A DNA stretch of 38,113 nt from Dehalococcoidia bacterium (GCA_009839725.1 VXPF01000001.1:1-38113), one strand, 5' to 3'. Shown: positions 1-8,171, counted from the stretch's first letter. The notes: generated from the sequence alone by a model not told the origin. Numbers and translations: made by a program.

Positions 1-227
1 TTATTACACCCCAACTCGCCCTCTCCCGGATTTCCTCTCCGGCTCGTGGTCTCGGAGAGGGCTAAATGAGACCGCGGCGGGGGTGGCGTTGGGGTGGCTT
101 CGGGGGCGGTTGTTGCGGTGTCCTTGGCAGGCGTGCCTTGCGGCGCCGGCTCCCCCTCGGAGGGGCCGCCGCAGGCGGCGACCACGATCAGGGCGGCAGC
201 CAGCACGGCGAACGCGCGAAGGGGCAT
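1..227 (-). CDS. Lipoprotein, N-terminal part, runs off left edge
   Basis: Reading leftwards from an ATG at 227, the frame stays open to the window edge (75 codons). It begins MPLRAFAVLAAAL, a basic-hydrophobic signal, and reaches a lipobox of the form V-A-A-C at about residue 19, so the product should be lipid-anchored outside the membrane. After the Cys comes a Gly/Pro/Thr/Ala-rich linker typical of surface lipoproteins, with a Pro run near residue 50. The stretch after the linker (positions 1-62) carries a 9-bp inverted repeat and loses the linker composition, so the reading frame may be disrupted there by a small repeat. The functional domain lies outside the window, so no role can be given. 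It diverges from the secreted-protein gene at 388. Confidence 0.6.
   Translation of the reverse strand, partial: MPLRAFAVLAAALIVVAACGGPSEGEPAPQGTPAKDTATTAPEATPTPPPPRSHLALSETTSRRGNPGEGELGCN
18..62. repeat. 9-bp inverted repeat at left edge
   Basis: GCCCTCTCC at 18-26 is the exact reverse complement of GGAGAGGGC at 54-62, with a 27-nt loop that contains another CCTCTCC. The repeat lies inside the open frame of the edge lipoprotein gene. It looks like a small dispersed intergenic element, but only one copy was noticed in the window, so its nature is unproven. Confidence 0.4.
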
Positions 228-387
228 GGCGATCAGTGTACGGGGCCCCGCGGCACAGCTTGCTTACGGCGTCCTAACACGGCCACGGTAAGCAGGCCGA
301 CTGGCCCGGTGGAGGGTGAGTCTCTAGCCTTAGTGCCAGCCACCGAGACCATGTGTCATTGAGTCAGTTTTCCCACCCGGAGTACCC

Positions 388-2895
388 ATGCTTTCGAATA
401 CTTCGTCCCCCCTTGCCGCCCGGATCGGCGGGCGATTGCTGGCGACTGCCCTTGTCGCTCTCTCGCTGATCGGCGGCCTGCTCGTCCTGGAGGCCCCGCC
501 ACTGGCCTCGGCCGAGGATCCCGAGTGCGACGTCACCGACCTCGGCACGCTCGGGGGCGAGACGCAGAGGCTGGAGGCAACCGGCCGCTGGACGACAGAG
601 GACTGCGAGTCCGCTTTCCGCGCGGGCAGCGATGCCCACTCGTACAGCTTCGAGGTCACCGAGACCGGCCGCGTGCGGATCGACCTGCTCTCCAGCGAGG
701 CCGACTCGTACCTGTACCTGCTGAGCGGCGCCGGCGATCGCATCGCGGACAACGACGACGGAGCGGCAGGCGTGAACGCGCGCATCGAGCGCGACCTTGA
801 GCCGGGCGCCTACCGGATAGAGGCGACGACGGTGGGAGGCCGTGGGCGAGGCCCCGCGGACTTCTCCCTCAACGTGGGCTACGTCGAGGGATGCGAGCCG
901 ATCGACCTCGGCGTGCTGACGGCGGAGGCCGACCTGACGGCGACCGGGGTCTGGACGGTGGAGACGTGCGGCTCGCGGATCGAGGCGACGCACCCGGCCT
1001 ACAACTACTCATTCGTGCTGCCGGCAGGCGGCCGCGTCCGGATCGAGCTCACGTCCGAGGACGGCGATCCCGTGCTGTCGCTGGCGTCGCCCGCAGGCGT
1101 TATCGGGGCGAACGACGACGGAGCGGTCGGCCGGAACTCGCGGATCGAGGGGTACCTGCCCGGCGGCGTCTACCTGATCGAGGCCACGACCTACCTGCAG
1201 GGTGACCGGCAGCCCCTTGTCGCGGACTTCGAGCTGACTGTCCACCTGGTTGACGAAGTGGCCGCCCAGAACGGCTTCATCCTGAAGGTGGAGGAGAGCC
1301 TCGCCCCGGACGTCGTCATTGCCGGAGAGCCCTTTGTGGTCGACTACCGTGTCGGCAATGTGGGCGGGGGCGACCTCCCGGAGGACTGGTTCGTCATCGT
1401 GTACGCCATCGGGCCGCGCGCCTACGCGGACCTGGAGGTAGAGGCTTCCGAGACCGTCTGGAATGCTGGAGCCAGCTACCACTCAAGCCCCGAACTCGCC
1501 AGCGCAACCAGCACGGCGATTGCGCCCATCGAACCGATCGAGGTCGTTCTCCCCCGGACCGGCGACTCATATGTCTTCCTCGGCGCGCAGCTCTTCCAGC
1601 TGGTCGAAGACGAGGGCAGGTACGACAACCCGGGCGAGTTCCACGGCCTCTGGCGGAACCTGCGAGTTCTCAGCGGCCCCATCTACGGCCCGGTCACGGT
1701 GTCCGTGGACGGCGCGGAGTACACAGTTGAGGCGGCTGACGACGAGGACGGCGAGGTCACGACCACAGTGGTTTCCGTCGCGGACGCCGAGGCGGAGATC
1801 GAGGCCTTCGCGGAGGCGAAGGCGACCTACACCGCGGCCGTGGCCGAGACAGTGCTCGGCGGCATCTTTGAGCGGCCGGGGCTCGAGGGCCTGTGGGCTG
1901 CGGACGAAGCGTTGGCAGTCGACATCAAGAACGCTTCCTCAAGCACCCTTCTGGACATTTTCGCCGAAGAGTACGAGCGCCTGATCGCCGAGTCAGACCT
2001 GGGCGAACCGCCCGCCCGGCGCGAGGCCATCGACCCGGTGGAGGTCGAGGACTTCGTCCTCATGGTCGGGAACAAGGCCGCACGCCAGTACGCGTCGCTG
2101 GCCGCTTCGTGGAGCGCGCTCCAGGAGCAGATCGCCGGCGGCGAGGCGCTCTCCTTCGAGGAGGCGTTCGCGCTGCAGGCCGAGCTGGCCTACGCAGAGC
2201 GCATCCTCGCGCCGGTGGCCACCGGGGCGAACATCGTCAGGGCCGCCCGTGAAGCCGAGGCAGGATGGGCGGACAGGCGGGTCGTGAGGATGGCGCGCGG
2301 GCTCGCCTTCGAGGGCGCCTGCGGCGCCGATGCGGACGAGAGGCTCGATCGCTTCAGCGCGCTGGATGCGGAGATCCGCGCCGCCTTGCCCGTGTTCGGG
2401 TACGGAGTGGACGCTGCCCTCTGCGGGGCGCTCTTCGTGGACGGCGCCAACTCACGCTTCCTGGCGCGCCTGGCGATCGAGAGCCCGGGGTTGACGGCCC
2501 TGAACGCGCCGGAGGTGCCGGAAGTGGAGCCGGTTGAGCCGCCACCGCCACCCCCGTACGAGCTGCGCATCATCGCGCGGCTGACCGAGGACGGCCGGGT
2601 GGAGCACGGCGTGGAGTTCGGCAGCGGATTCCAGATCCTGCCCACGCAGCGCTTCCTCGGAACGGACGCGAGGACGGGCATCTGGCACATCACCAGCGAG
2701 GTCGAGCTAGGCGGGAGTTCAATCGGGCTTGTTCGGGCGCGGCGACTGGCAGACGGCCGCATTCAGCTGGGCTTCCGCGACGCCAACGGCTTCAACATCA
2801 CGCCCGCTATCCGGTTCCTGCCCGCCGATCTACCCGTCGGAAGCTGGCTGCGCAGCAGCGTGATCGAAGTGCCCCGACCAGCAGCCGCCGAGTAG
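388..2895 (+). CDS. Secreted modular protein with two PPC-like domains and C-terminal repeats
   Basis: 835 aa, function unknown. A signal peptide is visible (basic start, hydrophobic residues about 18-38, cleavage near A-S-A-E). Residues about 47-160 and 168-285 are two copies of one module, each with a Cys pair, a 'DLG.L', an 'ATG.WT.E.C', a 'GRVRI.L' strand, a 'DDG..G.N(A/S)RI' turn and an 'IEATT' strand; this resembles bacterial pre-peptidase C-terminal (PPC) beta-sandwich domains. A CARDB-like region follows (about 295-430), then a helical acidic region (about 450-690), a PPPPPP linker, and two about 40-aa C-terminal repeats sharing 'DGR(V/I)', 'GF.I.P..RFL' and a late Trp. No catalytic site is recognised, so an envelope or adhesion role is inference. 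A GGAG site lies 6 nt before the ATG. Confidence 0.85.
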   Translation: MLSNTSSPLAARIGGRLLATALVALSLIGGLLVLEAPPLASAEDPECDVTDLGTLGGETQRLEATGRWTTEDCESAFRAGSDAHSYSFEVTETGRVRIDLLSSEADSYLYLLSGAGDRIADNDDGAAGVNARIERDLEPGAYRIEATTVGGRGRGPADFSLNVGYVEGCEPIDLGVLTAEADLTATGVWTVETCGSRIEATHPAYNYSFVLPAGGRVRIELTSEDGDPVLSLASPAGVIGANDDGAVGRNSRIEGYLPGGVYLIEATTYLQGDRQPLVADFELTVHLVDEVAAQNGFILKVEESLAPDVVIAGEPFVVDYRVGNVGGGDLPEDWFVIVYAIGPRAYADLEVEASETVWNAGASYHSSPELASATSTAIAPIEPIEVVLPRTGDSYVFLGAQLFQLVEDEGRYDNPGEFHGLWRNLRVLSGPIYGPVTVSVDGAEYTVEAADDEDGEVTTTVVSVADAEAEIEAFAEAKATYTAAVAETVLGGIFERPGLEGLWAADEALAVDIKNASSSTLLDIFAEEYERLIAESDLGEPPARREAIDPVEVEDFVLMVGNKAARQYASLAASWSALQEQIAGGEALSFEEAFALQAELAYAERILAPVATGANIVRAAREAEAGWADRRVVRMARGLAFEGACGADADERLDRFSALDAEIRAALPVFGYGVDAALCGALFVDGANSRFLARLAIESPGLTALNAPEVPEVEPVEPPPPPPYELRIIARLTEDGRVEHGVEFGSGFQILPTQRFLGTDARTGIWHITSEVELGGSSIGLVRARRLADGRIQLGFRDANGFNITPAIRFLPADLPVGSWLRSSVIEVPRPAAAE

Positions 2896-2906
2896 CGGCG
2901 CCGGTG

Positions 2907-2940
2907 GCGAGCTAGGCGCCCGTGATGGCGCCTAGCTCGC
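2907..2940. terminator. Perfect 14-bp hairpin between convergent genes
   Basis: The arm at 2907-2920 (GCGAGCTAGGCGCC) and the arm at 2927-2940 are exact reverse complements with a 6-nt loop. The hairpin sits just past the end of the secreted-protein gene and contains the last codons and stop of the convergent SnoaL-like gene. There is no T-tract on either side, so termination is inferred from position and stem strength. Confidence 0.55.
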
Positions 2941-3370
2941 GCCAGGGCCGGGCGCGACGCGCCTCCCAGTGGGCCTTCCAGTCATCGCAGACGCCCTGGC
3001 CACCGTGCCAGTAGTCGACCTCGAGGCAGACCTTGCCGTCGCGGAACTCGAGGCGCGACACGCCCTCGGCCGTGCCCCAGCGCCCGGCGTTCTCATTCGC
3101 GTCCGCGGGAATCTGGCCGTACGCCATCCACATCACGACGACACCGCTGTCGGCCACGTAGATCTCTTCGGGGAGCACCTTCAGGGTGTCGGCGGCCGCC
3201 GCCCAGAACTCGCGCACGGCGTCGTGACCGCGCATCGGCTCGGCGTGGCCGACGATGTCGCGCATGACGACGTCCTCGGTCATGAACTGGAGGGGCGCAT
3301 CGACGTGCCCCCCGCTCCAGCCTTCCTCGAAGAGCTTGCGTGCGATCTCGACCTCGGCCTGTCCGACCAT
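2912..3370 (-). CDS. SnoaL-like / NTF2-fold protein
   Basis: 152 aa. The pattern 'LFEEGWSGG', 'MTEDVVMRD', 'RGHDAVREFW' and the strand pair 'RLEFRDGKVCLEVDYWHG' is that of SnoaL-like polyketide-cyclase/ester-dicarbonyl-isomerase relatives in the NTF2 superfamily, which form a cone-shaped alpha+beta barrel with one small-molecule pocket. Members range from cyclases to epoxide hydrolases to pure binding proteins, so the substrate cannot be assigned. No signal peptide, so cytoplasmic. The ATG at 3370 has a strong upstream GGGGAGG. It is transcribed convergently with the secreted-protein gene and divergently from the 423-aa gene at 3453. Its 3' end is part of the hairpin at 2907-2940. Confidence 0.8.
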   Translation of the reverse strand: MVGQAEVEIARKLFEEGWSGGHVDAPLQFMTEDVVMRDIVGHAEPMRGHDAVREFWAAAADTLKVLPEEIYVADSGVVVMWMAYGQIPADANENAGRWGTAEGVSRLEFRDGKVCLEVDYWHGGQGVCDDWKAHWEARRARPWRELGAITGA

Positions 3371-3437
3371 GAGCGGCCTCCCCTGCGCGATTGGCGTGCG
3401 TGGGCGGGATGGTAGCGGAAACGGCAGCGCTCGGGTG

Positions 3438-3443
3438 TACCAT
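3438..3443 (+). promoter_or_regulatory. Putative -10 TACCAT, leaderless
   Basis: TACCAT ends 9 nt before the ATG at 3453, leaving no room for a ribosome binding site. This matches the TANNNT-to-start spacing seen at other genes here. No convincing -35 was found. Confidence 0.35.
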
Positions 3444-3452
3444 CCGAGCCGT

Positions 3453-4724
3453 ATGGCCGAAACGATGACGCCTGAGGAGGCGCGCAGCTACCTGAACCAC
3501 CTGCTCACGCTGGGCATCCGACGGGAGCAGGCATTCGCGCCCCTGGCGGCGGCCTTCATCCGGGAGAACGATCTCGACGCGCTCGGGCTGCTCCCGGACG
3601 AGCAGGTGAACCTGCTGCTGGCGGCGGCGCAGTCGTTCGCGCCGGAGCCGCGGCGCTACAGCGCGAAGCTCGACTTCCTCCAGCGGGCGCAGGCGCTGCT
3701 GCCTCGGACACGCCTGGCGGGCACGCCGGTCGAGGCGCAGGTGGGGCAGGAGCTGCGGAAGACGGCGTACGAGCTGGAGCGCTACCACGAGGCGGTGCGG
3801 GTCAACCGCTCGGGAACGGAAGGGCGGGAGCACATCATCGTGGAGAGCATGGCCCCCGAGTACTTCACCGACATCGCCCAGAAGCGGGCGGCGGCGCACT
3901 ACCAGGACCGCTACCACCTCAGCCCCGAGGCGCGGCGGGCCCAGAACTACACGGGTCCCGCGCAGCAGTTCGAGCCGGAGAACACCGCCATCCACAAGGA
4001 GTTCGAGGGCGCCTGCGGGCCGTTCATGAACGCGCGCACGCACGCCTTCCACGTGCTGCTGCCGTTCGACCTGAAGCTGAGCCGCTCGCCCCAGGACCCG
4101 CTCGAGACGGGCGTGCGCATCTTCTTCGGGAAAGAGGGCTACTCGTTCCCCCTGCGCTACCAGATGGGCCAGCTCACGAGCGACCGCGACGGGACGGTGG
4201 TGGGGGTGCCGGTGGACGACCCGAACCTCGTGTACGTATCGGCCTCGCGGGTGAAGGAGCCGGAGTTCCGCTACGACGGGCCCGCTCCCGGGAACGCGCC
4301 GCCGGAGCTTGCGTTCCCGCTGACGGTACTGCAGCACCTCGGCAGCCTGGGCACCTACGTGCAGGTGAGCTGCAACCTGAAGGTGTGGTTCGATGCCTCG
4401 CGGGTCTCCATCCTGATCCAGGGGGCGCCCGAGCTGCACGGCCTCGGGCTGACGGCGGCGACGGGCCTCATGACGCGCACCTATGGCCTCGGGACGACAG
4501 AGGAGTACGAGCGCAGCGGCGGCGAGCCCTGGCAGGAGGGGATGAGCTACAACTACGTGAACCTGCACCTCGCCCTGCAGGAGGGCGTCGACTCGGCGGT
4601 GATCCCGTACAACACGCCGATCTTCACGCTATACCCCGTGCTGAGCCGTCAGGCGGTCGCGTTCGAGGACGCGGCCGAGGCGAACGAGCGCATCGCGCAG
4701 TCTATGGGCGAGGGGCAGGGCTAA
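3453..4724 (+). CDS. Conserved-looking protein of unknown function, 423 aa
   Basis: I do not recognise this family. The ATG at 3453 (MAETMTPEEARSYL) is chosen over upstream in-frame starts because those lie inside the divergent SnoaL-like gene and because a -10-like TACCAT sits 9 nt upstream. The N-terminal about 110 residues are helical and rich in Ala, Leu and Arg. The middle contains 'RVNRSGTEGREHIIVESMAPEY' and 'ACGPFMNARTHAFHVLLPFDLK'. The C-terminal half is beta-rich with two Cys ('GACGPF', 'VSCNLKV') and many aromatics. No signal peptide and no membrane segment. It ends in an overlapping CTAA with the convergent kinase-like gene, and it lies beside the halogenase, so a shared role is possible but not shown. 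Confidence 0.75.
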   Translation: MAETMTPEEARSYLNHLLTLGIRREQAFAPLAAAFIRENDLDALGLLPDEQVNLLLAAAQSFAPEPRRYSAKLDFLQRAQALLPRTRLAGTPVEAQVGQELRKTAYELERYHEAVRVNRSGTEGREHIIVESMAPEYFTDIAQKRAAAHYQDRYHLSPEARRAQNYTGPAQQFEPENTAIHKEFEGACGPFMNARTHAFHVLLPFDLKLSRSPQDPLETGVRIFFGKEGYSFPLRYQMGQLTSDRDGTVVGVPVDDPNLVYVSASRVKEPEFRYDGPAPGNAPPELAFPLTVLQHLGSLGTYVQVSCNLKVWFDASRVSILIQGAPELHGLGLTAATGLMTRTYGLGTTEEYERSGGEPWQEGMSYNYVNLHLALQEGVDSAVIPYNTPIFTLYPVLSRQAVAFEDAAEANERIAQSMGEGQG

Positions 4725-5683
4725 CTCAGCCTCCTCAGGAGCCAGTCGCGGGCAACGGCTCCCTGGGCCTGCTGGAAGGCGCGCAGGTTGGGCAGGCCGG
4801 GCGGCGGCAATCGCGACCCCCACTCGGTGAAGGCGCCGGCTAGAGCGGCCACGACCACCGTGACGTGGTCGGGGTCGGCGACGCGCCAGGCGGGGTGGGC
4901 GGCGACGACCTCCTCGGGTGGCGGACCTCCCTGCATGGTCACGCTCGGGGCCATGACGACGACATCGACCCAGGCGGCGCCGACGCAGGCGTGGGGCCAA
5001 TCGAGGAACCAGACGCGGTCGTCCGTGAGCAGGATGTTGTCGGCGCGGATGTCGAAGTGGACGAGGGTGTCGCCCTCGACCGCCTCCGGGATCTTCGCCT
5101 CCAGATCGGCGAGGCGATCGAGGTTCTGCCGGAACCAGGGGGCGAGGGCCCGGCGGCGGTGGCCCTTCTCGTCACGGAGGATGGTCCAGCAGGTCTGCGG
5201 AAAGGACGCGGAGGCGCGAGGGGCGGCTTCGGGGAGGAGGGGCGAGGGCGTGAGCCGATCGCCGAGGCGGACGAGGGCGTCGAGGATCCGGTCGAGCTGG
5301 CGCAGATCCCAGGGTTGGCGGGGGTGTTCGCCCTCGATGTCCTCGAAGGCGAGCGCAACCCAGCCACCCTCTCCCTCGTCGAGGGACCAGAGGAGGCGCG
5401 GAGCGGAGATGTCCTCGGGCATGCCCGAGATGACGGCGATCTCGCGGCGATGAATGCCGGCGCTGTCGGGATTGATGTCGGGGCCGACCGCCTTCACGAA
5501 GACGCGGCGCCCGTTCTCAAGCACGAGTCGGGCGGCCACCCCCGGCGAGAAACCCGAGGGCTGGGTTACGGCCTCGGCGACGGGGCTCCCGGCCCATGCC
5601 TCGAAGGCCTCGCGCAGACGCTGCGGCGCCTGGTCCCAGTGGAGTCGCGCCCCCTGGGGGGCCAGCGGCTGGATGGCGACCAT
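4721..5683 (-). CDS. APH-fold phosphotransferase family protein
   Basis: 320 aa. Protein-kinase-like fold of the aminoglycoside/choline phosphotransferase superfamily. Visible landmarks: ATP-binding Lys65 in 'VFVKAV', Glu81 in the C-helix position, the Brenner catalytic motif H209-F-D211...N216 ('HFDIRADN'), and metal-binding Asp228 in 'FLDWP'. Family members phosphorylate small hydroxyl-bearing metabolites or antibiotics with ATP; the acceptor here is unknown. The start at 5683 gives MVAIQPLAPQG and has GGGGAGG about 6 nt upstream, 11 nt after the halogenase stop, so it is almost certainly co-transcribed with the halogenase. The frame continues further upstream, but that part only shadows the halogenase gene. 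Confidence 0.85.
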   Translation of the reverse strand: MVAIQPLAPQGARLHWDQAPQRLREAFEAWAGSPVAEAVTQPSGFSPGVAARLVLENGRRVFVKAVGPDINPDSAGIHRREIAVISGMPEDISAPRLLWSLDEGEGGWVALAFEDIEGEHPRQPWDLRQLDRILDALVRLGDRLTPSPLLPEAAPRASASFPQTCWTILRDEKGHRRRALAPWFRQNLDRLADLEAKIPEAVEGDTLVHFDIRADNILLTDDRVWFLDWPHACVGAAWVDVVVMAPSVTMQGGPPPEEVVAAHPAWRVADPDHVTVVVAALAGAFTEWGSRLPPPGLPNLRAFQQAQGAVARDWLLRRLS

Positions 5684-5694
5684 CGCGACCTCCC

Positions 5695-7218
5695 CTAGGG
5701 CCAGACCACCCAGGTGTTGGGCGACGTGACCATGCTCCCGAGGATTTGCGGCGGCGCCCCGGCGAGGGTCTCGAAGGCGCGCTCCTGGGTGAGGGCGCTG
5801 CCGGCGAGCTGGCGCAGGCCCTCGACGCGCTTCTGCCACTCGACGCGGGGCTGGCTGGCCTCGAGGTAGCGGCCCTGCACGCGCTGGCCGAGGAGGAGCA
5901 CGTCGTACGCGAAATCTCCGAAGACCTCCTCGGGCTTGAAGAACTGCGACTGGCGGTAGGTGAGGGGCGTGCGCTCCTGGAAGAGGTCGACGCGCTCCTG
6001 GGCGCCTCCCAGGTCGACGGCGTTCCGGCAGGCCTGCCAGAAGGGGGTGTCGAGCTTCTTGTTGAAGCGGTAGTGGACGGCGAGGAACCAGCGCACGTCG
6101 TCCCAGTGGGCGTTGAGGGTGCGGTTCACGATGCCGCGGATGGCGGTGTCCTTTTTCGTGCGGGGGAAGTTGAGGACGAGCTGGTTGATCTCGAGGATGA
6201 TCATGTGGAGGCCGGTCGACTCCAGCGGCTCGACGAAGCCGTAGGAGTTGCCGATGGCGACCACGTTCCCTTTCCAGAAGTGGTCGCGGCGCCCGGTCTT
6301 GAAGCGGATGACACGGTGGTCGCCCATGCCTTCGTTCTTCGAGCGCATCTCCTCGGCGGCCTCGTCGTCGGAGAGGAACTGGGAGGAGAAGACGTAGCCG
6401 CGGTGGTCGTCCTCGACCGAAGGGGTGTTCCAGCACCAGCCCGCGTCCATCGTCTCGGCGGTCGTGAAGGGCTTGATGTGCCCGCCGTGGGGCACGTTCG
6501 CGACGATGGCGCGGTCGCAGAAGAGGCTGCCCTCGTAGCTATGGAAGGGCGAGCCGAGCGTCTCGCCCATGATCTCGGCGCGGAAGCCGGTGCAGTCGAC
6601 GTAGAGGTCGAAGCGGCGCTCCTCGCCGTCGTCGGTGACGATGTGGTCGAGCGACTCGCCGTCCTCGGTGGGGACAAATTCGGTTACGGAGCGCTCGAGC
6701 AGCTCGACGCCGTCGCGCACCGCCTGTTCCTTCAGGTAGGCGACGAAGCGGCCGTTGTCGAGGTGGTAAGCGAAGGGGATGCGGTCGATGAGGGAGGTGA
6801 GCTGTCCGCCCTCGTTGGTCACGATGGGGGCGCGCTCGTTGGAGATGAGCAGGGAGCCGAGGGAGTACTCGTTGAATTCGCCGCCGTAGTAGACGGCGTC
6901 GAGGATGGGGCCGGGATGGAAGGCGTAGTTGAAGTAGTAGTCGCCGGGCTGTCCCCACTCGAACTTGACCCCGAACTTCCAGGTGGGCTGCACCTTCTCG
7001 TAGAGCTCGTGGACGTCGCGCTCAAGGTAGGCGTGGAGGAACTTGACCATGATGGGCGTCGTACCCTCGCCCACGCCGATGATGGGGATGGTGGGCGACT
7101 CGATGAGGGTGACCTGCAGGTGGGGGAGCTTCTTTCGCAGGGCGAGCGCGGTCAGGTAGCCGGCGGTGCCGCCGCCGATGATGCCGACCGTTCTGTACTC
7201 GCCCGATGGCTGGGTCAT
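5695..7218 (-). CDS. Flavin-dependent tryptophan halogenase family protein
   Basis: 507 aa. Class A FAD monooxygenase fold that in characterised halogenases uses FADH2, O2 and halide to make HOCl passed to a catalytic Lys. Seen here: FAD motif GGGTAG (residues 15-20), 'IIGVGEGTTP' (47-55), Lys81 in 'TWKFGVKF' at the place of the catalytic Lys (PrnA K79), and Glu333 in 'FVEPLESTG' at the place of PrnA E346. The diagnostic WxWxIP motif reads W261-C-W-N-T-P266, with Thr for Ile. A separate flavin reductase would be needed and none is in the window. The downstream kinase-like gene is 11 nt away. No peptide or polyketide synthase is nearby, so the substrate may be a free small molecule. Confidence 0.88.
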   Translation of the reverse strand: MTQPSGEYRTVGIIGGGTAGYLTALALRKKLPHLQVTLIESPTIPIIGVGEGTTPIMVKFLHAYLERDVHELYEKVQPTWKFGVKFEWGQPGDYYFNYAFHPGPILDAVYYGGEFNEYSLGSLLISNERAPIVTNEGGQLTSLIDRIPFAYHLDNGRFVAYLKEQAVRDGVELLERSVTEFVPTEDGESLDHIVTDDGEERRFDLYVDCTGFRAEIMGETLGSPFHSYEGSLFCDRAIVANVPHGGHIKPFTTAETMDAGWCWNTPSVEDDHRGYVFSSQFLSDDEAAEEMRSKNEGMGDHRVIRFKTGRRDHFWKGNVVAIGNSYGFVEPLESTGLHMIILEINQLVLNFPRTKKDTAIRGIVNRTLNAHWDDVRWFLAVHYRFNKKLDTPFWQACRNAVDLGGAQERVDLFQERTPLTYRQSQFFKPEEVFGDFAYDVLLLGQRVQGRYLEASQPRVEWQKRVEGLRQLAGSALTQERAFETLAGAPPQILGSMVTSPNTWVVWP

Positions 7219-7320
7219 GCGGCTATCGTGCCACGGATAGGGTTGGGAGGGGCGGGACGGGGCTCTCGCGCGCTCGCGCCGAAGCGGTAAGATGCGCGCT
7301 CGCTGGGAGGCGCGCGTCAA

Positions 7321-8130
7321 ATGGAACTCGGAGCTGGCAAGACGGCGGTGGTGACCGGTGGGGGGAGCGGTATCGGCGAGGCGTTGTGCCGCGCGTTCGC
7401 GGCGGAGGGGATGTCGGTGGTGGTCTCCGATATCGACCTGAGCGCCGCCGAGGGGGTGGCGAACTCGATCAACGACACCGGCGGGAGCGCCGTCGCAGTC
7501 CGCACGGACGTCTCCGACCGGGCTTCGGTGAAGGAGCTGGCCGACAAGGCGTTCGAGACGTTCGGGGGCGTGCACGCGCTCTGCAACAACGCTGGCGTCG
7601 TGGCCTTCCGGTCCGCCGCCGAGATGAGCGACTCGGACTGGGACTGGGTGATGGGAGTGAATCTGGACGGCGTGATCAACGGGGTGACGCAGTTCCTGCC
7701 GCGGATGATCGAGCAGGGCGAGGGGCACATCGTGAACACGTCGTCGAGCGCGGGGCTGTTCGCACCGCCGGGGATGGCCTCGTACGTGGCCTCGAAGCAG
7801 GCGGTGGTGGGGCTGTCCGAGCACCTGGACCATGACCTGGAGGCGGTGAACATCGGCGTGTCGGTGCTCTGCCCGGGCGGGGTGGCGACGAAGATCGTGG
7901 AGGCGGGTCGGAACCGTCCCGACGAGCACGGCGGCCCCGAGGACGTTCCCGACTTCGCCGAGCCGATCCGGCAAGGGATCGCGCAGGGGATGCCGCCCTC
8001 GGAGGTCGCGGCCCGGGTGCTCGACGCGATCCGCAACGAGCACCTCTACATCGTGACGCACGAGGACACGAAGCCCGGCGTCGAAGCGCGCCTCGAGGGC
8101 ATCCGGGCGGGGTACGCGCTCAACGACTAG
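7321..8130 (+). CDS. Short-chain dehydrogenase/reductase
   Basis: 269 aa, classical SDR with a Rossmann fold. Cofactor motif TGGGSGIG at residues 12-19, NNAG at 89-92, catalytic Ser in 'NTSSSAG' (about 141-143), Tyr155 and Lys159 in 'YVASK'. An Asp in 'VSDIDL' after the second strand favours NAD(H) over NADP(H). The acidic C-terminal part ('PDEHGGPEDVPDF') and the 'EHLYIVTHEDTKPGVEARL' tail are common in SDRs acting on bulky alcohols, but the substrate is not identifiable. GGGAGG lies about 11 nt before the ATG. It diverges from the halogenase gene with a 102-bp gap. Confidence 0.9.
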   Translation: MELGAGKTAVVTGGGSGIGEALCRAFAAEGMSVVVSDIDLSAAEGVANSINDTGGSAVAVRTDVSDRASVKELADKAFETFGGVHALCNNAGVVAFRSAAEMSDSDWDWVMGVNLDGVINGVTQFLPRMIEQGEGHIVNTSSSAGLFAPPGMASYVASKQAVVGLSEHLDHDLEAVNIGVSVLCPGGVATKIVEAGRNRPDEHGGPEDVPDFAEPIRQGIAQGMPPSEVAARVLDAIRNEHLYIVTHEDTKPGVEARLEGIRAGYALND

Positions 8131-8152
8131 CGTTCGCAGCCGTTCCTGATCG

Positions 8153-8171
8153 GGAGGAGGGAGGCTCCTCC
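8153..8171 (+). terminator. Possible hairpin after the dehydrogenase gene
   Basis: GGAGGAG (8153-8159) pairs with CTCCTCC (8165-8171) across a 5-nt loop, 22 nt after the dehydrogenase stop. No T-run follows, so it is only a candidate terminator. Confidence 0.3.

Noticed and set aside
66-362. Plus-strand frames near the left edge
   Set aside because: Arg/Gly-rich low-complexity products with no ribosome site, opposite the lipoprotein start and its promoter region.
4721-5683. Aminoglycoside resistance gene
   Set aside because: Only the general APH fold is visible; the superfamily includes choline, homoserine and many uncharacterised kinases, and no specific substrate residues were recognised.
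5684-6436. Upstream extension of the kinase-like protein
   Set aside because: The extra 251 residues are Arg/Pro/His-rich and lie out of frame inside the halogenase gene. The ATG at 5683 has a good ribosome site.
3453-7218. Classical biosynthetic gene cluster around the halogenase
   Set aside because: No NRPS, PKS, carrier protein, thioesterase or flavin reductase gene lies in the window.
5596-7290. 564-codon plus-strand frame opposite the halogenase
   Set aside because: Antisense shadow rich in Val/Glu/Ala/Asp; the halogenase and kinase-like genes explain the region.
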